Below are positions 51,628 through 62,138 of a stretch of 64,000 nucleotides of DNA, piece by piece. The notes under the pieces were generated by a model, which searched no databases, was not told the origin of the DNA, and saw nothing but the letters and a program-made list of their open reading frames with translations. How positions within the stretch are numbered: the first letter of the stretch is position 1; each line of letters begins with the position of its first letter. A program made the translations under genes and the position numbers. This DNA is from JAUSIF01 sp963711595. GTDB lineage: Bacteria > Pseudomonadota > Alphaproteobacteria > Rhizobiales > Xanthobacteraceae. Location: NCBI GenBank assembly GCA_963711595.1, contig CAVQER010000001.1, positions 434,001 to 498,000 on the forward strand, in the 5' to 3' direction.

Positions 51628-52620
51628 GTGAAGGCGCCGGACCAACACTCAAATGTCACAGCGCGCGCCCTTTGGTACACCGCGCCGGGCAAGGCCGAAT
51701 TGCGTGACGGTCCGCTCAAGGCGCCGTCGGCGACCGACGTGCTTGTACGCGCCCTCTACTCCGGGATCAGCCGCGGCACCGAACGGCTCGTCTACGAAGG
51801 CCGCGTGCCCGCGAGCGAATACGAGCGAATGCGGCTGTTTTCCCAGGAAGGCGATTTTCCCTTCCCGGTTAAGTACGGCTACGCGGCGGTGGGGGTGGTC
51901 GAGACCGGACCAGCCGGACTCACCGGCAAGACAGTGTTCGCGTTGCATCCGCATCAGGAGCGTTTTGTGATACCGGCGGAATGGGCGGTCCCCGTTCCCG
52001 ACTCCGTGCCGGCACGGCGGGCTGTGCTCACCGCCAACGCCGAAACTGCACTCAACATCTTGTGGGACGGCCAGGCGGCGCCTGGTCAGAAGATCGCGGT
52101 GGTGGGCGGCGGTGTTCTTGGACTGCTCGTCGCTGGTTTCGCCGCAAAATCGTCGGCAGACACTGTAACGGTCGTAGACAAGGATTCGTCTCGGGCGGCT
52201 CAGGCAAAGACGCTTGGCGCGAAGTTCGCAACGCCGGAGTCCGCGCCGCGGCAGATGGACCTGGTAGTTCACACCAGCGCGACTGAAGCGGGCTTGGCGC
52301 TTGCACTCGACATCGGCAAATTCGAAGCCACGGTGGTGGAGGCGAGTTGGTACGGCGACAAGAAAGTCTCCGTGCCACTCGGTGCAGCATTTCATTCGCA
52401 ACGGTTGCGCCTGATCTCAAGCCAGGTTGGGTCGGTCGCACCTTCGCATCGTCAGCGCTACACACCGCGACAACGCGTGGAAGAGGCGCTTCGACTGCTT
52501 GCGGACGAGCGTTTCGATACACTGCTTGGAGAGGAGGTTCCGTTTTCCGAATTGCCGAAGCATCTTCCGCGATTGCTTGCCGCCGATGCCGCGGGTGTCG
52601 GGGCACTCGTCCGTTATTGA
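51628..52620 (+). CDS. BchC-like medium-chain dehydrogenase (MDR family)
   Basis: The 330-residue protein belongs to the zinc-type alcohol dehydrogenase (MDR) superfamily but lacks the catalytic zinc Cys: the expected C-G-T-D position reads SGISRGTERLVYEG (~42-55), as in BchC-type proteins. The Rossmann site is IAVVGGGVLGLLVAGFAA (~153-170). The substrate loop RMRLFSQEGDFPFPVKYGY and GVVE are family-like. Start GTG 51628; a longer frame lies in the divergent gene's leader. It leads a four-gene group with a PTPS-like protein, a glycosyltransferase and a methyltransferase. The substrate is unknown; I do not assign bacteriochlorophyll synthesis because no other bch gene is present. Confidence 0.8.
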   Translation: MKAPDQHSNVTARALWYTAPGKAELRDGPLKAPSATDVLVRALYSGISRGTERLVYEGRVPASEYERMRLFSQEGDFPFPVKYGYAAVGVVETGPAGLTGKTVFALHPHQERFVIPAEWAVPVPDSVPARRAVLTANAETALNILWDGQAAPGQKIAVVGGGVLGLLVAGFAAKSSADTVTVVDKDSSRAAQAKTLGAKFATPESAPRQMDLVVHTSATEAGLALALDIGKFEATVVEASWYGDKKVSVPLGAAFHSQRLRLISSQVGSVAPSHRQRYTPRQRVEEALRLLADERFDTLLGEEVPFSELPKHLPRLLAADAAGVGALVRY

Positions 52621-52669
52621 TGCAGCGTGCGGGCTTTGAATTTCCGGATTCCTGTCCTCGAGGTGAACA

Positions 52670-53075
52670 ATGTACGCCGTTGAAGTTCGCGACCACATCA
52701 TGATTGCCCACAGTCTCCCTGGCGAATTCTTCGGGCCGGCCCAAGGTCTGCACGGCGCGACCTTCGTCGTCGACGTCGCGTTCTACCGGGAGAAACTTGG
52801 ACCGAACGATGTCGTCGTCGACATTGGTCGCGCGCACGATGTGCTGAAAGCGGTGCTTGGCGCCGTCAACTATCGCAACCTCGATGAGCTCCCGCAGTTC
52901 AAGGGGAAGCGAACAACGACCGAGACACTTGCTCGCTACGTGTTCGACCGAATGGCTGATGCGCTGAAAAAGAGTGAACTCGGTGAAGAGTCGAAAGGTG
53001 TGTCGAAGATACGTGTGACGTTGCACGAGTCTGCACGTAGCGAGAGCCTGGTACGAGGGCGCTGTCGGTGCCTGA
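52670..53075 (+). CDS. PTPS/QueD-like protein lacking canonical active-site residues (frameshifted at the end)
   Basis: ATG 52670 after GAGGTG starts a 6-pyruvoyl-tetrahydropterin synthase/QueD fold: MIAHSLPGEFFGPAQGLHGATFVVDVAF (~11-38, quoted in part), VVVDIGRAHDVLKAVLGAVNYRNLDELP, TTTETLARYVFDRM and RVTLHES. His14 and His28 match two zinc ligands, but the third His is Ala30 (H-G-A instead of H-G-H) and the catalytic Cys position is Ala24. One extra G at 53033 breaks the end; without it the protein ends HESHVARAWYEGAVGA at 53075 (about 134 residues, a normal length). It may bind a pterin without the usual reaction. It overlaps the glycosyltransferase start by eight bases. Confidence 0.8.
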
Positions 53076-54126
53076 GGCGGTGTTTGCGGTACCCGGCGAT
53101 CTCCAGACTCCGACCGGCGGCTACATCTACGACCGGCGCGTGATCGAGCTGTTGCCTGACTTCGGATGGCAGGTGCGGCACCTCGAACTGCCTGGGGACT
53201 ATCCGGCACCAAGCGAAGCAAGCCTGGCCGCAACCAGTGAAGCGCTGGCAAAGACTCCGCGCGAGGCGCTGCTCGTGATTGACGGGCTCGCCTTTGGGGC
53301 GATGCCGTCCGAACTGATCGACAACGCAAAGCGAAAGATCGTCGCCGTTGTCCATCACCCGCTCGCACTCGAAACCGGCACCGACAAGGAACGCGCCGCG
53401 TATCTTGCTCGCACGGAGCGCGAAGCGCTGGCGAGGACGGCACGCGTAATTGTCACGAGCCCATCCACCGCCGAGCTGCTCGTGAGGCAATTTGGAGTTA
53501 CACCTTCCCACATCAGCGTTGCTGAGCCGGGCACCGAGGCGTCCGCTCGAGCAAGCGGAGGCAGCGTCCCTCCCCGGCTCCTCAGCGTCGGATCCGTGAC
53601 GCTGCGCAAGGGCTTTGATGTGCTCGTGGAGGCGCTCGCGCAGATCGCGGACCTCAGCTGGGAAAGCCGGATTGTCGGCAGCCTGGACCGCGACAGCGCA
53701 GCTGCAAAAACTGTTGGCGAGGCGATCGGCCGAACGAAACTTCAGGGGCGGGTGCGGTTGCTCGGAGCCCTCGACCAACGAGCACTTGCCGTTGAGTACG
53801 ATCAGGCGCGACTGTTCGTATTACCTTCGCATTTCGAAGGATACGGTATGGCGTTCGCGGAGGCGCTTGCGCGCGGCCTGCCGGTCGTGGGCTGCACGGG
53901 CGGTGCCGTGGCGTCCACCGTGCCGGCCGATGCCGGCGTTCTCGTGCCACCGGGAAACGCGAACATGCTGGCCGAGACCTTGCGGCGACTTCTCACCGAT
54001 CCGACCGAGCTCTCGCGCCGGGCCGATGCTGCCTGGCGTCACGCTCAACGATTGCCGCGATGGCACGACACCGCGCGGAAGTTTGCACGTGCGCTCGACG
54101 TGGCGAGCCAAGGGCCCGCCCGGTGA
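53068..54126 (+). CDS. Glycosyltransferase family 4 (GT-B fold)
   Basis: The 352-residue protein starts at GTG 53068 inside the end of the PTPS-like gene. N-terminal domain: GDLQTPTGGYIYDRRVIELL (~9-28), VVHHPLALETG (~95-105). C-terminal donor-binding domain: PRLLSVGSVTLRKGFDVLVEAL (~168-189), RVRLLGALDQ, LFVLPSHFEGYGMAFAEALARGLPVVG (~250-276) with the E-x7-E sugar-nucleotide motif, and AGVLVPPGN. It transfers a sugar from a nucleotide donor to an unknown acceptor, probably the product of the neighbouring pterin-like enzymes. Confidence 0.9.
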   Translation: MPEAVFAVPGDLQTPTGGYIYDRRVIELLPDFGWQVRHLELPGDYPAPSEASLAATSEALAKTPREALLVIDGLAFGAMPSELIDNAKRKIVAVVHHPLALETGTDKERAAYLARTEREALARTARVIVTSPSTAELLVRQFGVTPSHISVAEPGTEASARASGGSVPPRLLSVGSVTLRKGFDVLVEALAQIADLSWESRIVGSLDRDSAAAKTVGEAIGRTKLQGRVRLLGALDQRALAVEYDQARLFVLPSHFEGYGMAFAEALARGLPVVGCTGGAVASTVPADAGVLVPPGNANMLAETLRRLLTDPTELSRRADAAWRHAQRLPRWHDTARKFARALDVASQGPAR

Positions 54127-54968
54127 GCGGCTTCGCGCCTGACTGGCTCCGCCTGCGCGAAGCGGTCGACCACCGCTCGCGCGATGTGGAGTTGCTGGCG
54201 AAGCTCGCTCGACATTTCGAAAACCGTCCGGAAATCCGCGTTGTGGATCTTGGCGCCGGGCTCGGCTCCAATCTTCGAGGAACCTATTCGGCACTGCCAA
54301 TGCGGCAGCATTGGTTGCTCGTCGATCACGATCCGCAATTGCTTTCCGCAGCGATCGAGACAATTGCCGGGTGGGCGGATTCGGCGCGTCCGACCACCAG
54401 CGGCCTCGAAGCGACAAAGAACGGCCGCTCGCTGCACGTGGAACTGCGGCGTCTTGATCTTGCGGTGGATCCCGGCGGCTGGAGCGCCTCCACCCCCGAT
54501 CTCGTCACTGCTGCCGCATTGTTCGATCTGGTCGCCGAGGAATGGATCGAAAAATTTGTCGCGGCGCTCGTTCGGTCGAAAGTCGTCTTCTACACGGTTC
54601 TCACCCACGACGCGGAAACGGAGTGGACGCCTCCACACGCGGCCGACGGCGCAATGAAAGCTGCCTTCGAAAGTCACTTTGGACGCGACAAGGGCTTTGG
54701 CCCGTCAGCTGGCGGACGGGCCACCGGTCTCCTTGCCGATCTGCTCGTGAGCAAGGGATACGAGGTGCTACGGGCGCCGAGCCCCTGGCGGCTCGGGTAC
54801 GATGACCGTTCCCTCATCGCTGCCATGGCGGACGGCTGGGCCAACGCTGTGCGCGAGACGCGAATGGTGCCCGAGCGCTCCATCAAGGAGTGGAGCGCCG
54901 CGCGGTCGGCCGACGGGGTGAGTTGCACCGTCGGCCATGAGGACTTGCTCGCCCTTCCGTCCGGCTAA
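54123..54968 (+). CDS. Class I SAM-dependent methyltransferase
   Basis: GTG 54123 overlaps the glycosyltransferase stop (GTGA). The 281-residue protein has motif I VVDLGAGLGSNLRGTY (~39-54), LLVDHDPQLLSAAIE (~64-78), LVTAAALFDLVAEEWIEKFVAAL (~127-149) and a C-terminal extension with GYDDRSLIAAMADGWANAV. It belongs to the general Methyltransf family; the substrate is unknown. As the last gene of the BchC-like/PTPS-like/glycosyltransferase group it likely tailors the same small molecule. It ends four bases inside the convergent cytochrome gene. Confidence 0.82.
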   Translation: MSGFAPDWLRLREAVDHRSRDVELLAKLARHFENRPEIRVVDLGAGLGSNLRGTYSALPMRQHWLLVDHDPQLLSAAIETIAGWADSARPTTSGLEATKNGRSLHVELRRLDLAVDPGGWSASTPDLVTAAALFDLVAEEWIEKFVAALVRSKVVFYTVLTHDAETEWTPPHAADGAMKAAFESHFGRDKGFGPSAGGRATGLLADLLVSKGYEVLRAPSPWRLGYDDRSLIAAMADGWANAVRETRMVPERSIKEWSAARSADGVSCTVGHEDLLALPSG

Positions 54969-55528
54969 CGCCCGCCAAGCGCGCGCGGCAGCATCCGCTG
55001 CAATACGCCGTCCTTTTCGATGAAATAGTGCTGCAGCGCCGCCCCGATGTGCATGACGGCGAGCACCGCAATCGTGATTCCGATCCAGCGATGGATGGTG
55101 AAAAGCTGGGTGGAGAGACTATCGTTCTTGGCGACGAGCGCCGGCAGTTCGAACAGACCGAAGAACGGTGTAGTCGCGCCAAAGGCGGAGTTCGCCGAAT
55201 AACCTACGAGGGGCTGAACGATCAGCAGCACGTAGAGCAATCCGTGGACCGCGCTCGATGTTGCCCGCTTCCATGCCGCGAGGGCCGGCTCCGGCGCCGG
55301 CGCACCGGCGACGAACCGGTTGATGATCCGCAAGATCATCAGGATCAAGATGAGCACGCCGAACGACTTGTGCATATTATAGAAGCCGTCCTGTGCCGGG
55401 CCCGGCTTTAAATATGGGAGGGACACTCCGACCGGGACGGCCACCAGGACGGAAAGCGCGACCAACCAATGCAACCATTTCGAAACCGCCGGAAGCCCGT
55501 GGGCGGCAAAGTCCCGTACGTCATGCAC
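54965..55528 (-). CDS. Cytochrome b561 family protein
   Basis: The 187-residue protein has four membrane helices with histidines for two b-type hemes: His20 (KWLHWLVALSV), His ~53 (YNMHKSFGVLILILMI), His ~94 (AVHGLLYVLLIVQPLVGYS) and the last helices with TIHRWIGITIAVLAVMHIGAALQHYF. This fits the bacterial cytochrome b561 (YodB/CybB-like) family that moves electrons from quinol to superoxide or other acceptors in the membrane. It is convergent to the methyltransferase gene and its promoter lies in the gap before putA. Confidence 0.92.
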   Translation of the reverse strand: MHDVRDFAAHGLPAVSKWLHWLVALSVLVAVPVGVSLPYLKPGPAQDGFYNMHKSFGVLILILMILRIINRFVAGAPAPEPALAAWKRATSSAVHGLLYVLLIVQPLVGYSANSAFGATTPFFGLFELPALVAKNDSLSTQLFTIHRWIGITIAVLAVMHIGAALQHYFIEKDGVLQRMLPRALGGR

Positions 55529-55663
55529 CCCTCCTCCGCATCCAGGCCATAAACTATCACGGTTTGAAATTGTTCTAGCAATCGACCTATCGTCAGACGC
55601 CGCTCAGCGTATCAAGATTTGCTGACCGGCCAATTCCTCCCGGCGTAACATTCGGCCCAAGCG

Positions 55664-58600
55664 ATGCCCGCCTTTGTCTTTTCCGTTCCGCTTCCGGAGG
55701 CACGTCCTGCCCGGCTCGCGGCACGTCGCGTCCACCGAACGAATGAACGCGAGGCGGTGCGCCGACTGATCAAGGAAGCCGAGCTGTCGCCGGAGACGCT
55801 CAAGCGCATCGATGCGCATGCCACAGCACTTGTTGAATCGATTCGGCGCAATCGCGCGCAATCCTCCGGCCTTGATGCGTTGCTGCACGAGTTCGACTTG
55901 TCGAGCCGCGAGGGCATCGTCCTCATGTGCTTGGCAGAGGCGCTGCTGCGCATTCCCGATGCCGAAACGGCAGATGCCTTGATCCGCGACAAGATCGGCT
56001 CGGGCAACTGGGAGCAGCATCTGGGTCATTCGGACTCGCTGCTCGTAAATGCATCCACGTTCGCCTTGATGCTGACCGGGCTCGTGGTGCGGCCGGAAGA
56101 TGATGGGGAGGACTGGCGCGATGTCCTTCGGCGGCTCGTGCAGCGAGCCGGAGAGCCGGTGATCCGCGAAGCGGTACGGCAAGCCATGCGCGTGCTTGGA
56201 CGGCAGTTCGTGCTCGGACGAACGATCGAGGAGGCGGTCGAGCGGGCCGCGCCCGATCGGGCGCGGGGGATTCTCCACTCATTCGACATGCTGGGCGAGG
56301 CGGCGCGCACTACACGGGACGCCGACAGATATTTGGCCTCCTACGCACACGCGATTTCGGTGTTGGGTCAAGGCGTGCGCGCCCGGTCCGTGTTCGAAGC
56401 GCCGGGCATTTCGGTGAAGCTTTCGGCACTTCATCCTCGCTTCGAATTCTCACAGCGCGCTCGCGTGATCGACGAGCTGCTGCCACGTGTCCGGAGTCTT
56501 GCGGAGCGGGCAAGGGCCGCCAACATCGGCCTATTCCTCGACGCGGAGGAGTCGGAACGGCTTGAGCTGTCGCTCGACATGATCGACGCACTTTCGGCCG
56601 CGCCTCAGCTCGCCGGATGGAACGGACTTCGGATTCGTCATCCAGGCCTATCAGAAGCGGGCATTCGACACGCTCGATGAGGTTGCCGAGATCGCACGCC
56701 GCGACCAGCGAAAGCTGATGTTGCGGCTGGTAAAGGGAGCTTACTGGGACAGCGAGATCAAACGCGCACAGGTGGACGGGCAGCCGGACTACCCCGTGTT
56801 CACGCGCAAGGTTTCAACCGACGTCTCCTATGTCGCCTGCGCGAAGAAACTCGTCGCCGCCTCGGATGCGTTGTTTCCGTGCTTCGCTACGCACAATGCG
56901 CGGACGCTTGCCGCGGTAGAAGCGATTGCGGGCAGCACCGAATTCGAGTTTCAGCGCCTGCACGGCATGGGCGAGGCCCTCTACGAAGAGGTTCTGCGCA
57001 CCAGTCCCTCGCGGCGGGTGCGCGTGTACGCGCCGGTCGGCGGACACGCGGATCTCCTCGCGTATCTGGTTCGCCGTCTTCTGGAGAACGGAGCCAACAC
57101 TTCATTTGTGAACCGGATCGTCGATGCGCGTCTGCCGGTATCGGAAGTCGTCGCCGATCCCGTGCAGACAGCGCGCGCCCTCGACCCCGTGGCCAACCCG
57201 CGGATTCCCCTCCCCGCCGACCTCTACGTACCGGAGAGACGCAACTCAGCCGGGCTCGATCTTAACGATGCGCTCGTCCTCGAACCGTTCGCTAAATTGC
57301 TCGCAGAAGCTTCGCGGCAGGAGGTTTCCGCGCGACCCATCGTTGGGGGACGCGAGGTCGACGGCAAAGCAAAACCCGTGGTCAGCCCAGCGGATCACGG
57401 CGACGTCGTAGGACCCGTGGTCGACGCCGATGAAGCCACAATCGATCGCGCTCTCGCCGCTGCCTCGGCTGCGCAGTTCAAATGGGACTCGCGTGGCGGA
57501 GCTGCGCGCGCAGCGATCCTTGAGCGCGCGTCCGACGCCTTCGAAGCGGAACGAGCGCAGCTGGTTTCGCTGATTGTCCGTGAGGGCGGACGTACACTTC
57601 CGGACGCCGTGTCGGAAGTCCGCGAGGCGGTCGACTATCTTCGCTATTATGGCGCGCAGGCGCGCAAGAATTTTTCGGTGCCCGGACGTTTGCCGGGACC
57701 GACCGGCGAGGACAACTCGCTGGCCCTGCACGGGCGGGGTGTCTTTTTCTGCATATCGCCGTGGAATTTTCCGCTCGCGATCTTCACCGGACAGATCGCG
57801 GCTGCGCTCGCGTCCGGAAACTCCGTACTTGCGAAGCCGGCCGAACGTAGCCCGCTGATTGCGGCAACCGGAGTGCGGCTACTCCACAGCGCGGGCGTGC
57901 CGGGCGATGTTCTGCATCTGCTTCCCGGCAGCGGCTCGCGCATCGGCAAGCAGGTGCTCGGCGATCCGCGCCTCGCGGGGGTCGTGGTGACCGGATCAAC
58001 CGAAACCGCCCGCACGATCAACCGGTCGCTAGCGGGTCGCGAGGGACCGATACTGCCGCTTATCGCGGAGACCGGCGGACAGAACGCGATGATCGTCAAC
58101 TCATCCGCGCTGCCCGAACAAGTGGTGCGGGATGCGCTGAATTCCGCCTTCAACAGCGCCGGCCAACGGTGCTCGGCTCTCCGCGTCCTGTTCCTGCAGT
58201 CCGAGATCGCCGAGAAGACGATCGAAATGATCGTCGGCGCCATGGCCGAGTTGAAGGTGGGCAATCCGCGCTGGCTCGCGACCGACGTCGGGCCGGTGAT
58301 CGATGAGGACGCACGAAGTAGTCTCCGCGCTCATGCCGAGCGCATGGAACGCGAGGCGCGCCATCTCGCCACGGTACCTCTGCCCGCCGATACGGATAGC
58401 GGCACGTTCTTCGCACCCCGCGCGTTTGAAATTCCATCGATCGGCCTCCTTACACATGAGGTGTTCGGGCCGATTCTGCATGTCGTGCGCTATGCGGCGG
58501 ACAAGCTCGATGCGGTCGCCGACAGCATCAACGGCACGGGTTACGGGTTGACGGTTTCGATCCACAGTCGCGTGGATGCGAACGTCGGTCGCCTGCTCGG

Positions 58601-58805
58601 ACGGCTGCGCGTGGGCAACGCCTACGTGAATCGGAACCAGATCGGCGCTGTCGTCGGCGTCCAGCCATTCGGCGGCGAAGGGCTATCCGGCACTGGCCCA
58701 AAGGCCGGTGGACCGCACTACCTGCAGCGGTTCGCTGTGGAACGTGCTGCTTCGATCGACACCACGGCGGCGGGCGGAAATGCGGCGCTCTTGGCCGGTG
58801 ATTGA
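55664..58805 (+). CDS. putA: Bifunctional proline dehydrogenase / delta-1-pyrroline-5-carboxylate dehydrogenase PutA (frameshifted)
   Basis: PutA oxidises proline to glutamate. From ATG 55664 the first 320 residues are the N-terminal helical part and proline dehydrogenase barrel (PGISVKLSALHPRFE ~247). One extra C at 56627 breaks the frame; joined, it continues GFVIQAYQKRAFDTLDEV, LRLVKGAYWDSEIKRAQ and HNARTL. The aldehyde dehydrogenase domain follows: SPWNFPLAIFTGQIAAAL, ETGGQNAMIV (Glu) and FNSAGQRCSALRVLFLQ (catalytic Cys). Joined length is about 1047 residues with no N-terminal ribbon-helix-helix DNA-binding domain, so it is not an autoregulator. Divergent to cytochrome b561 gene across ~130 bases. 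Confidence 0.94.
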
Positions 58806-58925
58806 GGCCGCTGACGATCGGTTAACCAGCGCACCATTTGAGCCGCGGCGTTTGCGCGCCGACGGCCACTTTTTCGGGTTTTTTCATTCGCATCGCTTAA
58901 TGATCGGCGATCCCGGCAAACAAAC

Positions 58926-61804
58926 ATGGCCGACGACACGCGCCCACATCTCTCCGCGCTCAGCGCCGATCGCCTTCGGCGCTCGGTCGTCGTCTTCATC
59001 GTTGGGATCTTCGTTCTCGTTGTCGGGTTGCGCTCCGCCAATCTGCATTGGCGTCATGAAAATATTGTCCAGGAGAACGAGCGCCGGGCCGCGAGCCTCG
59101 CGCTGGTTCTGAGCGAACATCTCGAACAGACGATCGCGACGGTTGACGCTGCGCTGTCGCAACTCGTGCTGCACAGCGAGCGTGTGGGTGGTCCGAACGC
59201 CCCGGCACCGGTGTGGGACCCGGTCCTCGCTGCGGCGTATTCCGGGCTTGCCGGCGTCGGTTCGATCACCCTGTTGAATGACTCAGGAACTCATCACGCA
59301 CTCGACGCTTCAGTCGATCATCGGACAGTCCCGGATCTCGCAGTTCATGTATCGCTATCTGTCGATGGTACCGACCAGCGAGCTTCTTGCTGACACGCCG
59401 TACCGAAGCATTCTCGACGGACGCATGCTCATTCCGCTTGGCCGGCGACTTGCAACTCCGGAGGGAAATTTCGACGGTGCGGTCGTTGCAACACTCGAAC
59501 CCGAGCAACTGCGAAGCTTGTACCGATCGGTGGACGTTGGCTTGAACGGCATCATTTCCGTGCTGCATCCGACGGGGGTCGTCCTGTTTCGCGAGCCGTC
59601 GGTCGGAAATCCGGCGGGCGAGAGGGCGCATGAGAGTCCGCCGTTCACCGCGACGCGAGACGAATTTGGCAAGGGCTTGCTACGCGGCGCGTTGACGCCA
59701 AACGGGCGGCCCTACATCAGCGCGTTTCGCAGCCTGTCGAAGCCGCACCTCATCCTTGCAGTCTCCCTCAACGAAGACGACGTGTTGGCCGATTGGTACG
59801 ACGAGTTGTGGCGGACAGCGTTCGCTATCGGCCTGATCGGTCTTCTGCTCGTCGTCGCTGGCTTTCTCATCAACCGGGAAATACGCGCGCGCGGTGTCGC
59901 CGACGCGGCGCTTCGCGCCAACCGCGCGCGGTTGAACGAAATCATGGATCGCGCGCCGATTCTGGTGTCGGTCAAGGACGTCAACGGTCGACTGCAGTTC
60001 ATCAACCGCGAGTTGGAAAAGCTCCTGCGCGTTTCTCGCAGTGAAGCGGAAGGAAAGCGCCTGGAAGATTTGGCGCCGACCGACGCCGCCGGTGTGGTCA
60101 CCGCGCTCGATCAGGAAGTCATCGATACGAAAAGTACGCTCCAGCGCGAGATCACCTATTCGACGCCGGACGGCAAACGAACCGCAATGTTCGTCAAGTT
60201 TCCGCTACTGGATCAATCCGGGAATGTCGAGTCCGTCGTGTCGTTCTCCATGGACCTCACGAACCAGCGACGTGGCGAAAGCTGGTTCAAGGCGATCATG
60301 GACCACGCCCCTTCCTCGGTCGTGCTCAAGGACGTGAACGGACGCTTCCTGTTCGCCAACCAGGCGCTCGAGCGCTGGCTCGGCAAGTCGGCACCCGACA
60401 TGGTTGGCTCGACTACCAAGGATCTGTTTTCCGCAGAGTACGCGCGGCAGCACGACGACTTTGATCGCGAGGTACTTGAGGCAAAGGAGCCGCGGCAGCG
60501 CGAGTTGCTTGCCCCGCTCCCCATTGGAAACCGGAACGTGCTGTTCACGAAGTTTCCTATTTTCGACCTCGAGGGAAATCTCGAAGGGATCGGCTCGATC
60601 GGAACAGACATCACCGAGCGCAAACACGCCGAAGTGCAACTAGCCCAGACCCAGCGCATGGAAGCGGTAGGCAAGCTCACCGGCGGAATCGCGCACGATT
60701 TCAATAACCTGCTCACCGTGATCATCGGCAATGCGGAAATCCTGGCCGACGAGCTCCAGAACAACGAGCGGCTGCAGCCGCTCGCACAGGTTACGCTCGA
60801 CGCCGCCGAGCGCAGCGCAACGCTAACGCAGCGCTTGCTTGCATTCGGCCGCCGTCAGCTGCTGGAGCCTCGCGCAACCGACACGAACCAATTGCTCGGC
60901 GACATGGCGGACCTGATCGAGCGCGCGGCGGGCCGCGGCAAGCTCGTCTACCAACTTGCTGAGGACCTTTGGCCAGCGATGGTCGACCCCGGTCAGTTGG
61001 AGACGGCCGTCCTCAACCTGGTGGTCAATTCGCGGGACGCGATGCCGGCAGGCGGCAGCATCACGATCGAAACCGCGAACGCCGAGCTCGATGACTCCTA
61101 CACACAGATGAACCCGGACGCGAAGCCGGGCGAATACGTCATGGTGGCTGTCTCCGACGCCGGGGCGGGCATGCCGCCGGAAGTCGTCGCCCGCGTCTTC
61201 GAACCTTTCTTCACCACCAAGGAAATCGGCAGGGGCACCGGCCTTGGCCTGCCGACGATCTACGGGTTCATCAAGCAATCCGGCGGACACGTGAAGATCT
61301 ACTCAGAGGAAGGCCACGGAACGGTCGTCCGTATGTACGTCCCGCGCGCCGACGCGCCGTCCATCGTGCCCGGCTTGACGGCGACCAGCGCGGAGCAACT
61401 TCCGCGTGGGCGCGAGTTCGATCTTGCTGGTCGAAGACGACAAGTTCGTGCGCACACACACCGAGAAACAGCTCATCGAGCTCGGTTATCGTGTGACATC
61501 CGCGACCAGTCCCGCGGAAGCGATGAAGATCGCGCGCCTCATCGGCAAGCCGGATTTATTGCTGACGGACATCGTGATGCCCGGTGGTGAAAACGGTTGC
61601 GAGCTTGCCGCGCGCATGCGCGAGCGTTGGCCCGACCTCAAAGTCCTTTGCACCTCGGGTTACGCGGATCGCGCGATCGAAGGTCTGGCCGTCGGGCTCG
61701 CAGACGGTATTCATTTTCTCGGGAAGCCGTTCCGGCGCAAGGATCTCGCGCTCAAGGTGCGCGAGGTGCTCGACACGCCCGTGCCGTTGCGCGAAGCGGT
61801 CTGA
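58926..61804 (+). CDS. Hybrid sensor histidine kinase (two frameshifts)
   Basis: From ATG 58926 a membrane helix (SVVVFIVGIFVLVVGLRSANL), a periplasmic sensing region with VQENERRAASLALVLSEHLEQTI, then one extra A at about 59289; joined, LITHSTLQSIIGQSRISQ and a second helix (FAIGLIGLLLVVAGFLI ~300). Two PAS domains (NEIMDRAPILVSVKDV and FKAIMDHAPSSVVLKDV), HisKA with GIAHDFNNLLTVIIGNAEIL, ATPase with LVVNSRDAMPAGG and GTGLGLPTIYGF. A second extra G at 61408-61410 splits the receiver domain, ASSILLVEDDKFVRTHTE, with phospho-acceptor in LLLTDIVMPGG and Lys in LGKPFRRKDL. Joined length about 958 residues. No dedicated regulator gene adjoins; signal unknown. Confidence 0.88.
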
Positions 61805-61822
61805 AGATTTAAGCGATCAGGT

Positions 61823-61898
61823 TGGCTGGGGCGCCAGGATTTCGAACCTGGGAATGCCGGAATCAAAATCCGGTGCCTTACCACTTGGCTACGCCCCA
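61823..61898 (-). tRNA. tRNA-Gln (UUG anticodon)
   Basis: Read on the minus strand from 61898: acceptor TGGGGCG, D arm AGCCAAGTGGTAAGGCA-like, anticodon stem-loop CCGGA-TTTTGAT-TCCGG with anticodon TTG, T arm with GGTTCGAAATCC, acceptor 3' half CGCCCCA, discriminator G and encoded CCA at 61823-61825. The stems pair well. It lies between the hybrid kinase and tRNA-Pro. Confidence 0.95.
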
Positions 61899-62044
61899 AT
61901 TCGACGGGGAACTGTCGCGCGGATGCAATGATCGATGCCGCGCATCAACGCGCAAATCACATATAGGCTCCGCGTTAAAAAAGGTAGCCGGTCGAAGAGC
62001 GCGCCTTGAAGCAGCGAAAGTGGGCTGCTAAGAGCACGCGAAAT

Positions 62045-62121
62045 CGGAGTGTAGCGCAGCCTGGTAGCGCACCTGCTTCGGGAGCAGGGGGTCGCAGGTT
62101 CAAATCCTGCCACTCCGACCA
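62045..62121 (+). tRNA. tRNA-Pro (CGG anticodon)
   Basis: Acceptor CGGAGTG pairs with CACTCCG; D arm AGCGCAGCCTGGTAGCGCA; anticodon stem-loop CCTGC-TTCGGGA-GCAGG with anticodon CGG; T arm GCAGGTTCAAATCCTGC; discriminator A and encoded CCA, 77 bases in all. It has the opposite orientation to tRNA-Gln 147 bases upstream. Confidence 0.96.
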
Positions 62122-62138
62122 ATCCCCAAATTTGCGTC

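Noticed and set aside
51628..52620. Naming the dehydrogenase bchC (bacteriochlorophyll synthesis)
   Set aside because: The resemblance is at family level only; no other photosynthesis gene is in the window, and the neighbours are pterin-like and glycosylation genes.
61823..62121. tRNA pair as an integration site
   Set aside because: No integrase, no repeated tRNA 3' end and no composition change are seen around the two tRNA genes.
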